Below, piece by piece: positions 6,598 through 13,496 of a DNA stretch of 13,496 bases (positions are counted from its first letter, which is position 1; each line of letters opens with the position of its first letter). A model generated the notes under the pieces. The model ran no database searches. It was not told the origin of the DNA and saw nothing but the letters and a program-made list of their open reading frames with translations. The stretch spans positions 1-13,496 of the forward strand of contig JAEWWC010000195.1 of the NCBI GenBank assembly GCA_023396555.1. The letters are read 5' to 3'. The translations under genes and the position numbers were made by a program. Source of the stretch: Bacillota bacterium. Its GTDB lineage: Bacteria; Bacillota; Clostridia; Christensenellales; SZUA-584.

Positions 6598-7764
6598 ATG
6601 CGAAAAGCGTTGATAATACTGGTTTGCACAATACTGCTGACAGGTTGCGAAGACAATCGAAAAGAGCCTACGGCAACACCAGAAGCGACGGTTCCGGAAG
6701 TGACAGCCGCGTGGGAGGAGCCGGCAGCGCCCACACCCGGCACGTCAGCGGCGGCCTCACCATCCCGCCCCGCTCAGCCCGATAGGACATCATGGGGGAG
6801 CATCTCCGAAATGGTGGTACGGCCCGAGGGCTGGCAGAAGATTGTACAAAACGATGAGTTCGCGCTGGGTGAAAAGAAGCTGGCTGGCAGTTGGGAGGAC
6901 GCAGAAGGCTCGGTGGATTACTATTCGGTGGATTGGGGAACGTATCCGTCGATAGACGGCTCCACCGTCTGTGTGCCGCTGGCCACCGAATGCGCAAGGC
7001 AGCATCTGGGCATGGCGGACGACGACATACCGGGATTTGTCTGCTTCTCCACCACGCATTACGCCTACGAAAATCTGATCGGCCGAATGTCCGTCTATCC
7101 GTGGATCACGTCCCAAAACGCGGCGATGGCGGAGCGGCCGGTGGACATCATATTCGCCACACAGCCGTCGGACGATGAGCTGGCGCTGGCAAAAGAGCAG
7201 GGCGTGGAGCTGGTGATAAAACCGGTTTGCCGCGACGCGTTTGTGTTCATCACCCATAAGGATAACCCGGTGGACAACCTGACGGTGGAACAGCTCCGCG
7301 GTATCTACTCGGGGGAGATCACCAACTGGGCCCAGGTGGGCGGCGACGACATGCCGATCATCGCTTTCCAGCGCGACGAAAATTCCGGCAGCCAGACGAC
7401 GATGGAAAAGCAAGTGATGCAGGGCAAATCGATGGTCCGTCCCGAAGCGGCGCAGGTGGCGAGTGAAATGGGAGAGCTGATCGATTCCGTGGCCGAATAC
7501 CGCAACGACGCGGGAAGCATCGGCTATACTTTCAGGTTTTATCTGGAGACGCTGTATAGGAACGACGATATCAAGATGCTTCGTGTTGAAGGCGTAGAGC
7601 CAAATGATACGGGCATCAGAAGCGGAGCCTACCCATTCGCAACCTGTTACTACGGCGTTATTCGCGCCGGAGAAGAAACGGAGAGGGGAGGCCTGTTTCT
7701 TGCCTGGCTGCTGACGGATGTAGGACAGCGCTGCGTGGAGCAGGCGGGGTATTGCCCTCTTTAG
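6598..7764 (+). CDS. PstS-like substrate-binding lipoprotein
   Basis: A 388-residue exported lipoprotein. Residues 1-17 are a lipoprotein signal with lipobox LTGC (Cys17). A Thr/Pro/Ala/Glu-rich linker runs to about residue 62, then a type-2 periplasmic-binding domain of the PstS-like group. Diagnostic blocks are YPSIDGST (116-123), DAFVFITHKDNPVDNLT (213-229), LRGIYSGEITNWAQVGG (233-249) and RDENSGSQTTME (259-270), which line the ligand cleft in phosphate-binding relatives. The start is ATG 6598, with GGAGG eight bases before; an in-frame ATG at 6583 lacks a site and would push residues before the signal peptide. No pstC, pstA or pstB follows. Instead the gene meets the ger operon head-on with stop codons sharing the bases TTAG. 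It could be an oxyanion receptor or a ligand sensor; phosphate specificity is not proven. Confidence 0.88.
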   Translation: MRKALIILVCTILLTGCEDNRKEPTATPEATVPEVTAAWEEPAAPTPGTSAAASPSRPAQPDRTSWGSISEMVVRPEGWQKIVQNDEFALGEKKLAGSWEDAEGSVDYYSVDWGTYPSIDGSTVCVPLATECARQHLGMADDDIPGFVCFSTTHYAYENLIGRMSVYPWITSQNAAMAERPVDIIFATQPSDDELALAKEQGVELVIKPVCRDAFVFITHKDNPVDNLTVEQLRGIYSGEITNWAQVGGDDMPIIAFQRDENSGSQTTMEKQVMQGKSMVRPEAAQVASEMGELIDSVAEYRNDAGSIGYTFRFYLETLYRNDDIKMLRVEGVEPNDTGIRSGAYPFATCYYGVIRAGEETERGGLFLAWLLTDVGQRCVEQAGYCPL

Positions 7765-8888
7765 TTCGGGGCGGGGTCTGTATTTAGTTGGCTGGGTATC
7801 TGCTTGTGCAGTCCGCGGACGCGCCCCACAACGAGCAGCAGCAACGGGAGGAGCAGTTCAAACAGCAGCCAGAGTATGGGCAATACCTCACGGCCCAGTG
7901 AGGCGCGGACCACAGTTGATGGATAGACAAATACGGAATAGACTGTAATCAACGCGCCCATTATGAGCACCAGCGGATTATAGGATTTCACCCTGAACAG
8001 CTGTGCCGTTGCCAGAACGGTGACGTAGTAAAGAAACATGATCTTGAAGACCATTTGCAATATCAGCACTATGGCAAACACGATTTCCACTCGGTTCAGA
8101 AGGGATCCGATGTTGACCATCCGCAGCGTTTCAAATGACGGCTGAGCAGACAGCAAACCCACGTTGCCCAGCACGGCAGTGTCGCGGAGCGTTAAAGCCA
8201 GAAACGTGAGGCAGCCAAGCAAGAATCCTCCGAAAAGATAAGCGCCCCGGCTCTTCTTTCCGCGGGAGACATATGGGGCAACCATCAGAAAAACGACCAG
8301 CTCCCCAAAAGGGATGGTAGTCATAATGTTGACACTCTGTATATATTTGACAGTCGACATAGTCAGCATGGGCAAAAAGTTATTGAAATCCATTATCTCC
8401 AGCGTAAATATAATGCCCAGGGCTGTGAGCGCATATCCCATCAGCGAGAAGACAGGTGCATATCGGGTGACGACCTTGAGGCCATTTGAAACGGCGTAAG
8501 CGCTGAAAAGCATACAAACGATCACAGTAGCGATTGTGGGCGTTTCCACCATTATTGTCTGACGAATGAAAACGCCAAATGAGCTTAAGTTCACAGAAGC
8601 GAGGGTGATGAAGAACCAAATGAAAAGCAGAGCCGCGACAGCCCCGCCTATGTTGCCGAGTGCAGCCTGACACATCTCAATCAGGTTCTTGCCGGGAAAT
8701 GTACGCATCAGCGCCAGATAAACCAGCAGAAACGGCATTGCGGCAGCAATACCTAAAAGTACAACCAGCCATGAGTCCTGCTTGACGAGCGGCGTGAAAA
8801 AAGACGCCAACAAGGATGAGGCCTGCAAATAGCAGGTGATTGAGATCATGTATTGAAAGGATGTTATGCGTCCTGTTTCAATTTTCAT
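7761..8888 (-). CDS. GerAB-family spore germination permease, copy 2
   Basis: A 375-residue integral membrane protein of the endospore germination permease family (GerAB, APC superfamily) with about ten predicted helices. It is the germinant-sensing B subunit of a Ger receptor in the inner spore membrane. Characteristic stretches are FQYMISITCYLQASSLL near the N-terminus, FPGKNLIEM, GLKVVTRYAPVFS, FGELVVFLM, PSFETLRMVNI and a charged C-terminal end. The ATG at 8888 has GGAG with five bases spacing. It is the last gene of the operon, 50 bases after the closely related copy 1, and its TAA stop overlaps the stop of the convergent PstS-like gene by four bases. No terminator is apparent beyond the stop, so its transcript may run antisense into that gene. 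Confidence 0.94.
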   Translation of the reverse strand: MKIETGRITSFQYMISITCYLQASSLLASFFTPLVKQDSWLVVLLGIAAAMPFLLVYLALMRTFPGKNLIEMCQAALGNIGGAVAALLFIWFFITLASVNLSSFGVFIRQTIMVETPTIATVIVCMLFSAYAVSNGLKVVTRYAPVFSLMGYALTALGIIFTLEIMDFNNFLPMLTMSTVKYIQSVNIMTTIPFGELVVFLMVAPYVSRGKKSRGAYLFGGFLLGCLTFLALTLRDTAVLGNVGLLSAQPSFETLRMVNIGSLLNRVEIVFAIVLILQMVFKIMFLYYVTVLATAQLFRVKSYNPLVLIMGALITVYSVFVYPSTVVRASLGREVLPILWLLFELLLPLLLLVVGRVRGLHKQIPSQLNTDPAPN

Positions 8889-8938
8889 TTCTTCTCCAGT
8901 TCCACTTCAACGTTTTATCATATATATTTTCAAATAGG

Positions 8939-10054
8939 TTAGTTCAGATTCTCGTTCAGCTGTGGTTGTTTGTGCAGCCCGCGGGCACGCCCAACAATCA
9001 ATATCAGAAGAGGCAGCAGGAATTCGAACAGAACCCAGAATATAGGGGCCGTATGGCGCGAATAGGACGTATGTATTTCTGCTGTAGGGAATACAAACGT
9101 GGAATATCCGATGGTAAATGCGGCCAGTATCATCACCAGCGGATGATAGGACTTCAGTCTCAGCAGCTGCGCGATAGCCGTAACCGATGCGTAGAAAATA
9201 ATCGTGATCTTAAAGAATAAAAGCACAATGAACACAATGGCGAATAGTATCTCCATACGGTTCAAAGCATCGGTGAGCCTGATCATGCGGAGCGTTTCAA
9301 ACGACGGCAGTGAAAACAGTGAGCCCACGCGCCCAAGAACCGCCGTATCCCGCACAACCACGGAGACGATGGTGGCGCTCCCTATCAAAAACCCCCCGAA
9401 CAGATACGCCCCCATACCCCTTTTACCGCGTTTAACGCTGGGGGCGATCATCAGGAACAAAACCAGCTCACCGAACGGAATAGACAGTATGATATTTGTT
9501 CCGTGTATGTATACGAGCGGTTCCTGGGCGAGAATGGGGAGGAAGTTATTAAAGTCCATCAGATTGAGCGTCAGAATTGTAGCCAGCACGACTATTGTGA
9601 TGGACATCATCGAGAATACCGGCGCATAGCGCGTGGCTACCTTGAGCCCATTCAGCACGGCGTATGCGCACAGCAGCATGCACAGTGATACCACAACAAC
9701 AGTGGGTGTCTCCACCAGTATAATCTGCCGGGTAAACTGGCCGAGGTCCCTAAGGTTGAGGCCGCCCTGGGTCAAAAAGAACCATATGAGCATCAGTGAA
9801 ACGATGGTACCGCCGACCCGTCCGAGAGCATCCTGGGCAATTTCAATTAGGTTTTTTCCGGGGAAGCTGCGCATTATCGCCATGAATACCAGCAGCTCCG
9901 GTATGGCGACGATCATGCCGAATATGACCACCAGCCATGAGTCCTGCCGGGTGATGGGAGCAAAAAAGGCGGACAACAATGCCGACGACTGTATGAAGCA
10001 TGCTACGGAGAGCATATATTGAAACGGTGTAATCCGGCCGGATTCAAGCTTCAT
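8939..10054 (-). CDS. GerAB-family spore germination permease, copy 1
   Basis: A 371-residue membrane protein with the same order of conserved stretches as the following gene: ESGRITPFQYMLSVACF, SFPGKNLIEIAQDALG, NGLKVATRYAPVFSMM, MDFNNFLPIL, IPFGELVLFLM, PSFETLRMI and RARGLHKQ near the end. The two copies align over their whole length without large gaps and share long identical runs, so they come from a tandem duplication. Differences cluster in predicted helices around the centre, for example QGGLNLRDLGQF here against ASVNLSSFGVF in the other, which could alter germinant recognition. The start has GGAG with seven bases spacing and lies 12 bases after the 73-codon gene. It is expected to form a complex with the GerAA and GerAC products in the inner spore membrane. 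Confidence 0.94.
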   Translation of the reverse strand: MKLESGRITPFQYMLSVACFIQSSALLSAFFAPITRQDSWLVVIFGMIVAIPELLVFMAIMRSFPGKNLIEIAQDALGRVGGTIVSLMLIWFFLTQGGLNLRDLGQFTRQIILVETPTVVVVSLCMLLCAYAVLNGLKVATRYAPVFSMMSITIVVLATILTLNLMDFNNFLPILAQEPLVYIHGTNIILSIPFGELVLFLMIAPSVKRGKRGMGAYLFGGFLIGSATIVSVVVRDTAVLGRVGSLFSLPSFETLRMIRLTDALNRMEILFAIVFIVLLFFKITIIFYASVTAIAQLLRLKSYHPLVMILAAFTIGYSTFVFPTAEIHTSYSRHTAPIFWVLFEFLLPLLILIVGRARGLHKQPQLNENLN

Positions 10055-10066
10055 GGCATTTCTCCA

Positions 10067-10288
10067 TCAGTTAGGGGACGGGTAGGCCAGGCCGATACTT
10101 TTCATCCAATCGCCCACTATCACGATCATGCTTTTAGGCTGTACGCCTGCCGCCGTCAGCATACACACAGCTATAACGCCAAGAAAGAGCATCGTGACGA
10201 GTACCGACTGCCATTTTGTACAGGTTTTATACAGCCGCCGCAAGTCGAAGAAAGAAATAAGAGAAAGCAATAAAAGAACGTATATCAT
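10067..10288 (-). CDS. Small two-helix membrane protein, possible Ger receptor D-type subunit
   Basis: A 73-residue protein beginning MIYVLLLLSLISFFDL, with a second hydrophobic segment at about residues 27-47 (SVLVTMLFLGVIAVCML) and a polar C-terminus. Known context: several ger operons carry a small D gene for a protein of about 55-80 residues with two membrane helices that modulates receptor function. Size, topology and operon position fit, but sequence similarity to a named D protein cannot be confirmed by eye. The start ATG at 10288 overlaps the TGA of the preceding ORF in an ATGA junction and has AGGAGG about ten bases upstream. This supports translational coupling and argues against the longer in-frame start at 10465. 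Confidence 0.65.
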   Translation of the reverse strand: MIYVLLLLSLISFFDLRRLYKTCTKWQSVLVTMLFLGVIAVCMLTAAGVQPKSMIVIVGDWMKSIGLAYPSPN

Positions 10289-10479
10289 GACGGTGCGGCC
10301 TCCTGCAGCATTCGGTACTGGCCACGTATCCGTATAAATATCAGTACCAGAATTATCATACTGTGTTCGACCAGTATACATAGTAAGGACGCTGGACCGA
10401 GCAGCAACGGTGTAAACTGCTTGAAACAGGTCTTGGTATGCATTCTGGTTAACGCTGAGCGGCACTTTTTCTGTTGCAT
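10285..10479 (-). CDS. Small hypothetical membrane protein in the ger operon
   Basis: A 64-residue ORF that starts immediately after the gerAC stop (TAG then ATG with no gap). A GGGGAG ribosome binding site lies inside the gerAC tail, eight bases away, and the ORF ends in an ATGA overlap with the next gene. Residues 1-22 are basic; about 25-50 form one strongly hydrophobic stretch (LLLGPASLLCILVEHSMIIL and onward), followed by RIRGQYRML. I do not recognise a family. The exact fit between neighbours argues that it is translated; its short length and lack of known motifs argue for caution. A competing frame over part of this region (start at 10465) has no ribosome binding site and is not hydrophobic in its first half. 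If real it could be an extra accessory subunit of the receptor. Confidence 0.5.
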   Translation of the reverse strand: MQQKKCRSALTRMHTKTCFKQFTPLLLGPASLLCILVEHSMIILVLIFIRIRGQYRMLQEAAPS

Positions 10480-11628
10480 CTACTCTTCTCCCCGCATCGT
10501 CAGTGAGTCGGATATCTTGCCGGATTCCAGCAGATTGCCGCTAACGGTAATGTTCATCACTGTTTGAGGATAGAGGCTCTTCCAGTTGTCCTTGATGGAA
10601 TTCCAGCCCTTTGGGTCAACCCGGTTAAGCGCGCTGCCGATGCCGAAAATGTCGGCGTTCAGCGTGACGGACTTTTCAAATGCACTGGAGATCAAATCCA
10701 TCATATGCTGAGTAGCTGCGCCTTCGAGTATACCGAACACTTCGGGCAGCTTTTTTCCTTCAAATCCCGTGATTTCTGCGATGGACAGTGTCGCGTCCAC
10801 CGTTATGTCCGCCTCGACATGGCCATCCACCAGCCTGGTTTTCATTTTGGCGGCAGAATCGCTGATATACAGCACCGCTGAGCCTTCTTCCGTCTCTACT
10901 TCCAGCTGGCCGCTCTTGATGCTGCTTGATCCGATGGCATAACCCAGAGTTTCATCTTCGCTTAGACGTCCAACCATTTTGTCGGATACAAATACGGAGC
11001 TACCCTCAATAACAACCTTATCGAAACCGAACTCATCTACAATTCCGACCATCGGCACCACCAGCGCGGTGGAAGCATCGAGAAGAGCTGAAGTCACGTT
11101 CAGCATATTCGTGGCCAAGTGGGGTGATATTTCAGAACGCCCTTGCATCATTAAGGAGAGCGCAGTTGCCGTAACGGGTTCCTGAACCAGCTTGACCTGC
11201 AGTAAATCGTTTGCACGGCAGTCGGATATCATCACCCAGACTTCAAGCCGCGTTTCATGATAACGCAGGAACATATCCAGCAGTTGGCGGATGCCAATCT
11301 CTGCCTGCTGACTACTAATAACAATGGCCTGATTTTGATGCAAAAAGAGATCGCGGTTGTTTTTGAGGCGGATCTCATTCAGCGCTTCGAGAACATTATC
11401 GCCGGTCCCGTCCAGCAGCAAAAACGGCGGCTCGGGCACTCCTTCTGTTGGTTTTGTGACCTTTTTTATCTGCACGGTCACATCATACTGATTATCATTG
11501 GCAGTATCAATGCCCACCCCAGCGACAATGGATATTGTATTGATTTCATGAGCGTCCCAGCATCCGCCGGGTAGCAATGCAGATATCAGTATCAGCAAGC
11601 AAAGGGCTAGAGCACGCAACCTATTCAT
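10480..11628 (-). CDS. GerAC-family (Ger(x)C) spore germination lipoprotein
   Basis: A 382-residue C subunit of a Ger germinant receptor, expected to be lipid-anchored on the outer face of the inner spore membrane. The N-terminus is a signal with LLPGGCWDAHEINTISIVAG; the CWD...EIN block after the lipid cysteine (Cys23) is the hallmark of the family. The GerAC domain continues with LKNNRDLFLHQNQAIVIS (about 88-105) and ends in a C-terminal domain containing NADIFGIG and FYPQ-like LYPQTVMNITVSG. The start ATG 11628 has GGAGG with eight bases spacing and overlaps the gerAA stop by eight bases, so translation is probably coupled. The frame is open to 11688, but that extension overlaps gerAA and precedes the signal peptide. 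The residue three before the cysteine is proline, which is atypical for a lipobox. Confidence 0.94.
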   Translation of the reverse strand: MNRLRALALCLLILISALLPGGCWDAHEINTISIVAGVGIDTANDNQYDVTVQIKKVTKPTEGVPEPPFLLLDGTGDNVLEALNEIRLKNNRDLFLHQNQAIVISSQQAEIGIRQLLDMFLRYHETRLEVWVMISDCRANDLLQVKLVQEPVTATALSLMMQGRSEISPHLATNMLNVTSALLDASTALVVPMVGIVDEFGFDKVVIEGSSVFVSDKMVGRLSEDETLGYAIGSSSIKSGQLEVETEEGSAVLYISDSAAKMKTRLVDGHVEADITVDATLSIAEITGFEGKKLPEVFGILEGAATQHMMDLISSAFEKSVTLNADIFGIGSALNRVDPKGWNSIKDNWKSLYPQTVMNITVSGNLLESGKISDSLTMRGEE

Positions 11629-13168
11629 TCTGGTTACCTCCCGGCGGTGGCGTTCCGGTGCGGCGGCGGGTGATGTCCCCCTCTGCAATGTCGGCTGGGC
11701 GCTCCTTCATCATCCACAACGGCATCCGGACATATATGTCCTGTTGGTCCCGGGAGAAAGTGATGGCGGTGAAATAGGGTACGCCGAAGGATTTTAGCGC
11801 GGCCAGATGGATAAGCATACCTAAAAAAGCGATGGCAATGCCGTAGCCGCCCAGGAAGGCTGCCATTACCATGGAAATTAGCCGCATAAAGGCGGCCGAT
11901 TCGGTCTGTTCAGGGACCACAAAGCCGGCTACTGCAGTGATGGCAATGGTGATGACCATGGGGGCGCCCACAATACCAGCGGAAACCGCCGCATCGCCCA
12001 TGATCAGCGCACCCACGATACTGATGGCGGAGCCGACCGGACGCGGCAGGCGCACGCCCGCCTCACGAAGTATCTCGTATGCGAACACCATTATCAGCGC
12101 TTCTATGAATGCGGGGAACGGCGTGCCTTCGCGCGAAGCGGCGATGGTGTTGAGCAGCGTCGTGGGTATCAGTTCCTGATGGAACGTGGTGAGGGCTATA
12201 TAAATGGCGGGTGCAAAAGCCGCAATGAAATAAGCAAGAAACCGTAGGATGCGGGTCATTGATGCGTATAACGGACGTACGTAGTAATCTTCTGATGTCT
12301 GAAAGCTCTCGATAAACAGCTTGGGTGCTGTCAGCACGAACGGTGTACCATCCGCAATGATGGCGATGCGTCCTTCCAGTACGCGTCCTGCGGCTACGTC
12401 CGGCTTTTCGGTATAGGAAACGGTAGGGAAAATGGACATTGGCGAATCCTCAATGTATTGCTCCAGATAGCCGGTGTCCAGTACCGAATCAATCTCCAGC
12501 GCTTCCAGCCGCCGTTTGACCTCTTCCACCACAGCTGGGCTTGCAACGCCCTGTATATAGGAAACGCAGACGTTAGTGAGCGTTTTGTGGCCTATGATCA
12601 TGTGATCCATCCTCAGCTGAGGGGACTTGATTCGCCGGCGCATCAGTGCTGTATTGGTACGAAAATTTTCCGTGAATCCTTCGCGGGGGCCGCGCACCAC
12701 TGATTCGCTCTGCGGTTCGGTGACGCTGCGCTTGTCCCATCCCTTGGTACTGACGATAAGCCCGCTTGCTTCTCCGTCAATGAGCACCGCCGTATCGCCT
12801 GTAAGAAAGCCGGCTATTAATGCATCCAGAGATGCGGTCTCCGTCACATCTCCCGAGCACAGTATAGCGCTCTGCACTTCGCACGCTGTGGGCGCTTTTG
12901 CGCAGGTCTCCATCAGAGGGCGCATGATTGTTTCGGTGATGGTTTGGGTATTTACCAGCCCGTCCACAAACATCAGAACGCCGCGCGTGTTTACCGCTCC
13001 AAAACAAAAATAATGCATCTTGATATCGGCACTGTCGCCTAGCGCCTGTTTGATCGCATCAATGTTTTTATCCAGGTCCTTTTTCAGCCGCTGCTCCTGC
13101 GGGGAGGGTTCTTTTTTCTGCTGCTTAGCGCAGGCAAAACGCAGCTTTTTATATAAAAGTCTGAACAT
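11621..13168 (-). CDS. GerAA-family spore germination protein
   Basis: A 515-residue A subunit of a Ger germinant receptor, now thought to form the oligomeric ion channel of the complex. Residues 1 to about 300 form the cytoplasmic N-terminal region, with SYIQGVASPAVVEEVKRRL (203-221) and FPTVSYTEKPDVAAGRVLEGRIAI (247-270). A membrane domain with about five or six helices follows (about 305-465), carrying the strongly conserved REGTPFPAFIEALIM (346-360), LREAGVRLPRPVGSAISIVG (367-386) and GDAAVSAGIVGAPMVI (391-406). The C-terminal tail is charged and proline/glycine-rich. The start ATG 13168 has AAAGGA five bases upstream. It is the first gene of the operon. I could not find a convincing forespore sigma-G promoter in the 200 bases ahead, although the family is normally sigma-G controlled. 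Confidence 0.96.
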   Translation of the reverse strand: MFRLLYKKLRFACAKQQKKEPSPQEQRLKKDLDKNIDAIKQALGDSADIKMHYFCFGAVNTRGVLMFVDGLVNTQTITETIMRPLMETCAKAPTACEVQSAILCSGDVTETASLDALIAGFLTGDTAVLIDGEASGLIVSTKGWDKRSVTEPQSESVVRGPREGFTENFRTNTALMRRRIKSPQLRMDHMIIGHKTLTNVCVSYIQGVASPAVVEEVKRRLEALEIDSVLDTGYLEQYIEDSPMSIFPTVSYTEKPDVAAGRVLEGRIAIIADGTPFVLTAPKLFIESFQTSEDYYVRPLYASMTRILRFLAYFIAAFAPAIYIALTTFHQELIPTTLLNTIAASREGTPFPAFIEALIMVFAYEILREAGVRLPRPVGSAISIVGALIMGDAAVSAGIVGAPMVITIAITAVAGFVVPEQTESAAFMRLISMVMAAFLGGYGIAIAFLGMLIHLAALKSFGVPYFTAITFSRDQQDIYVRMPLWMMKERPADIAEGDITRRRTGTPPPGGNQNE

Positions 13169-13207
13169 TATTATCCTTTCAAACAGGCATTGCCAACCTG
13201 CAAATGG

Positions 13208-13321
13208 TCAGACAATGCGATATTCAATGCTTGCCGTTATTTTCTCCCCGGAGTCATCAAAAAATGCAAAGTTTGTCCATCCGGTAAAGTCGGGCTCAAA
13301 TTTTGTCATGTCATTTGTCAT
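13208..13321 (-). CDS. Possible 37-residue leader ORF upstream of gerAA
   Basis: A minus-strand frame from ATG 13321 to TGA 13208 reads MTNDMTKFEPDF, then GWTNFAFFDDSGEKI, ending ASIEYRIV. The composition looks protein-like (aromatic, acidic, balanced). However, there is no good ribosome binding site, an in-frame stop lies seven codons upstream, and the start overlaps the -35 box of the divergent gene. It could be a small gene, a remnant or chance. Confidence 0.25.
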   Translation of the reverse strand: MTNDMTKFEPDFTGWTNFAFFDDSGEKITASIEYRIV

Positions 13322-13343
13322 AACAACCCAACTATGCTAAAAT
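13315..13343 (+). promoter_or_regulatory. Sigma-A promoter of the beta-lactamase-like gene
   Basis: TTGTCA (13315-13320) and TAAAAT (13338-13343) are 17 bases apart, and TGC directly before the -10 makes it an extended -10 element. The start codon follows about 30 bases downstream. Three TGTCAT units (13304-13309, 13309-13314, 13316-13321) cover and precede the -35. Confidence 0.7.
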
Positions 13344-13372
13344 GAATACAGCAACACGAGGGGGCTTCGAAT

Positions 13373-13496
13373 ATGTATGAAAAAGTGATGGCGGCACTCG
13401 GACAAGTGGCGAAGGAACGTGGGGCCGTGGGCTTGTCCGCGGCGGTCACAAGCGGCGGCAGTCTGGTATTCGAGGGGGCGCTGGGCATTCGCGACA
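13373..13496 (+). CDS. Serine hydrolase of the beta-lactamase (class C/penicillin-binding) family, N-terminal fragment
   Basis: Forty-one codons are present before the window ends. The start ATG 13373 has GAGGGGG eight bases upstream. The visible part, with GAVGLSAAVTSGGSLVFEGALGIRD, matches the N-terminal strand pattern of the beta-lactamase/serine hydrolase fold (G.PG.S.AV...G..V...G.G..D). The catalytic SxxK and YxN motifs would lie beyond the edge and cannot be checked. No signal peptide is visible, suggesting a cytoplasmic esterase or peptidase-like member. The gene is divergent from the ger operon. Confidence 0.7.
   Translation, partial: MYEKVMAALGQVAKERGAVGLSAAVTSGGSLVFEGALGIRD

Noticed and set aside
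10289..10465. Long frame giving a 132-residue protein in front of the possible D-type protein
   Set aside because: No ribosome binding site at 10465, and the ATG at 10288 overlaps the previous stop with AGGAGG upstream.
11629..11688. Earlier start for gerAC
   Set aside because: It overlaps the gerAA end further, has no suitable ribosome binding site and would put 20 polar residues before the lipoprotein signal.
13169..13320. Sigma-G promoter before gerAA
   Set aside because: CATTTGC and CATTGAA come closest to the -10 consensus, but none has a GHATR-type -35 at 17-18 bases, so no site is annotated.
1..13496. CRISPR arrays, tRNA or rRNA genes, insertion sequences
   Set aside because: No regularly spaced direct repeats, cloverleaf genes with TTCGA-type arms, rRNA motifs or transposase genes were seen.

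Overview
The window looks like chromosomal DNA of an endospore-forming Bacillota, most likely a Clostridia-class anaerobe of moderately high GC. Four things point there: a complete spore germinant-receptor (ger) operon, a T-box tRNA-sensing riboswitch, strong GGAGG-type ribosome binding sites, and an XRE-cupin/acyl-CoA synthetase gene pair. The lineage is inferred from gene content; no rRNA or tRNA gene is present.

Left part (1-2740): a metallophosphoesterase cut by the window edge and an APC-family amino-acid permease lie in tandem on the minus strand. Next comes a plus-strand GIY-YIG nuclease gene with two frameshifting lesions, one of them a perfect 5-bp tandem duplication directly after its start codon. 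An 80-bp imperfect palindrome follows; it belongs to the dispersed repeat type whose translation reads CHAERSEAS.

Middle (2686-5300): a minus-strand operon with a strong promoter, a T-box leader with terminator, an XRE-cupin regulator, an AMP-forming acyl-CoA synthetase and a Rho-independent terminator. The most likely T-box specifier codon is AUC (isoleucine). The operon may therefore be induced on isoleucine starvation and activate a short or branched carboxylic acid, for example for isoleucine synthesis by reductive carboxylation. That role is inference.

Centre (5391-7764): a zinc-ribbon membrane protein with what looks like half of a periplasmic-binding-protein domain, a MIF-like tautomerase (both minus), and a divergent PstS-like lipoprotein (plus) without any pst transporter genes.

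Right part (7761-13168): a six-gene minus-strand ger operon in the order gerAA, gerAC, a 64-codon membrane ORF, a 73-codon possible D-type membrane protein, gerAB copy 1, gerAB copy 2. The first three junctions overlap or abut, which suggests translational coupling. The last gerAB stop codon interlocks with the stop codon of the convergent PstS-like gene. A divergent serine beta-lactamase-like gene with a good promoter runs off the right edge.

The best candidates for something undescribed are the T-box on a regulator/acyl-CoA synthetase operon, the expanded A-C-x-D-B-B ger operon with its small membrane ORFs, the pairing of a GIY-YIG gene with a palindromic repeat, and the zinc-ribbon/half-PBP membrane protein.
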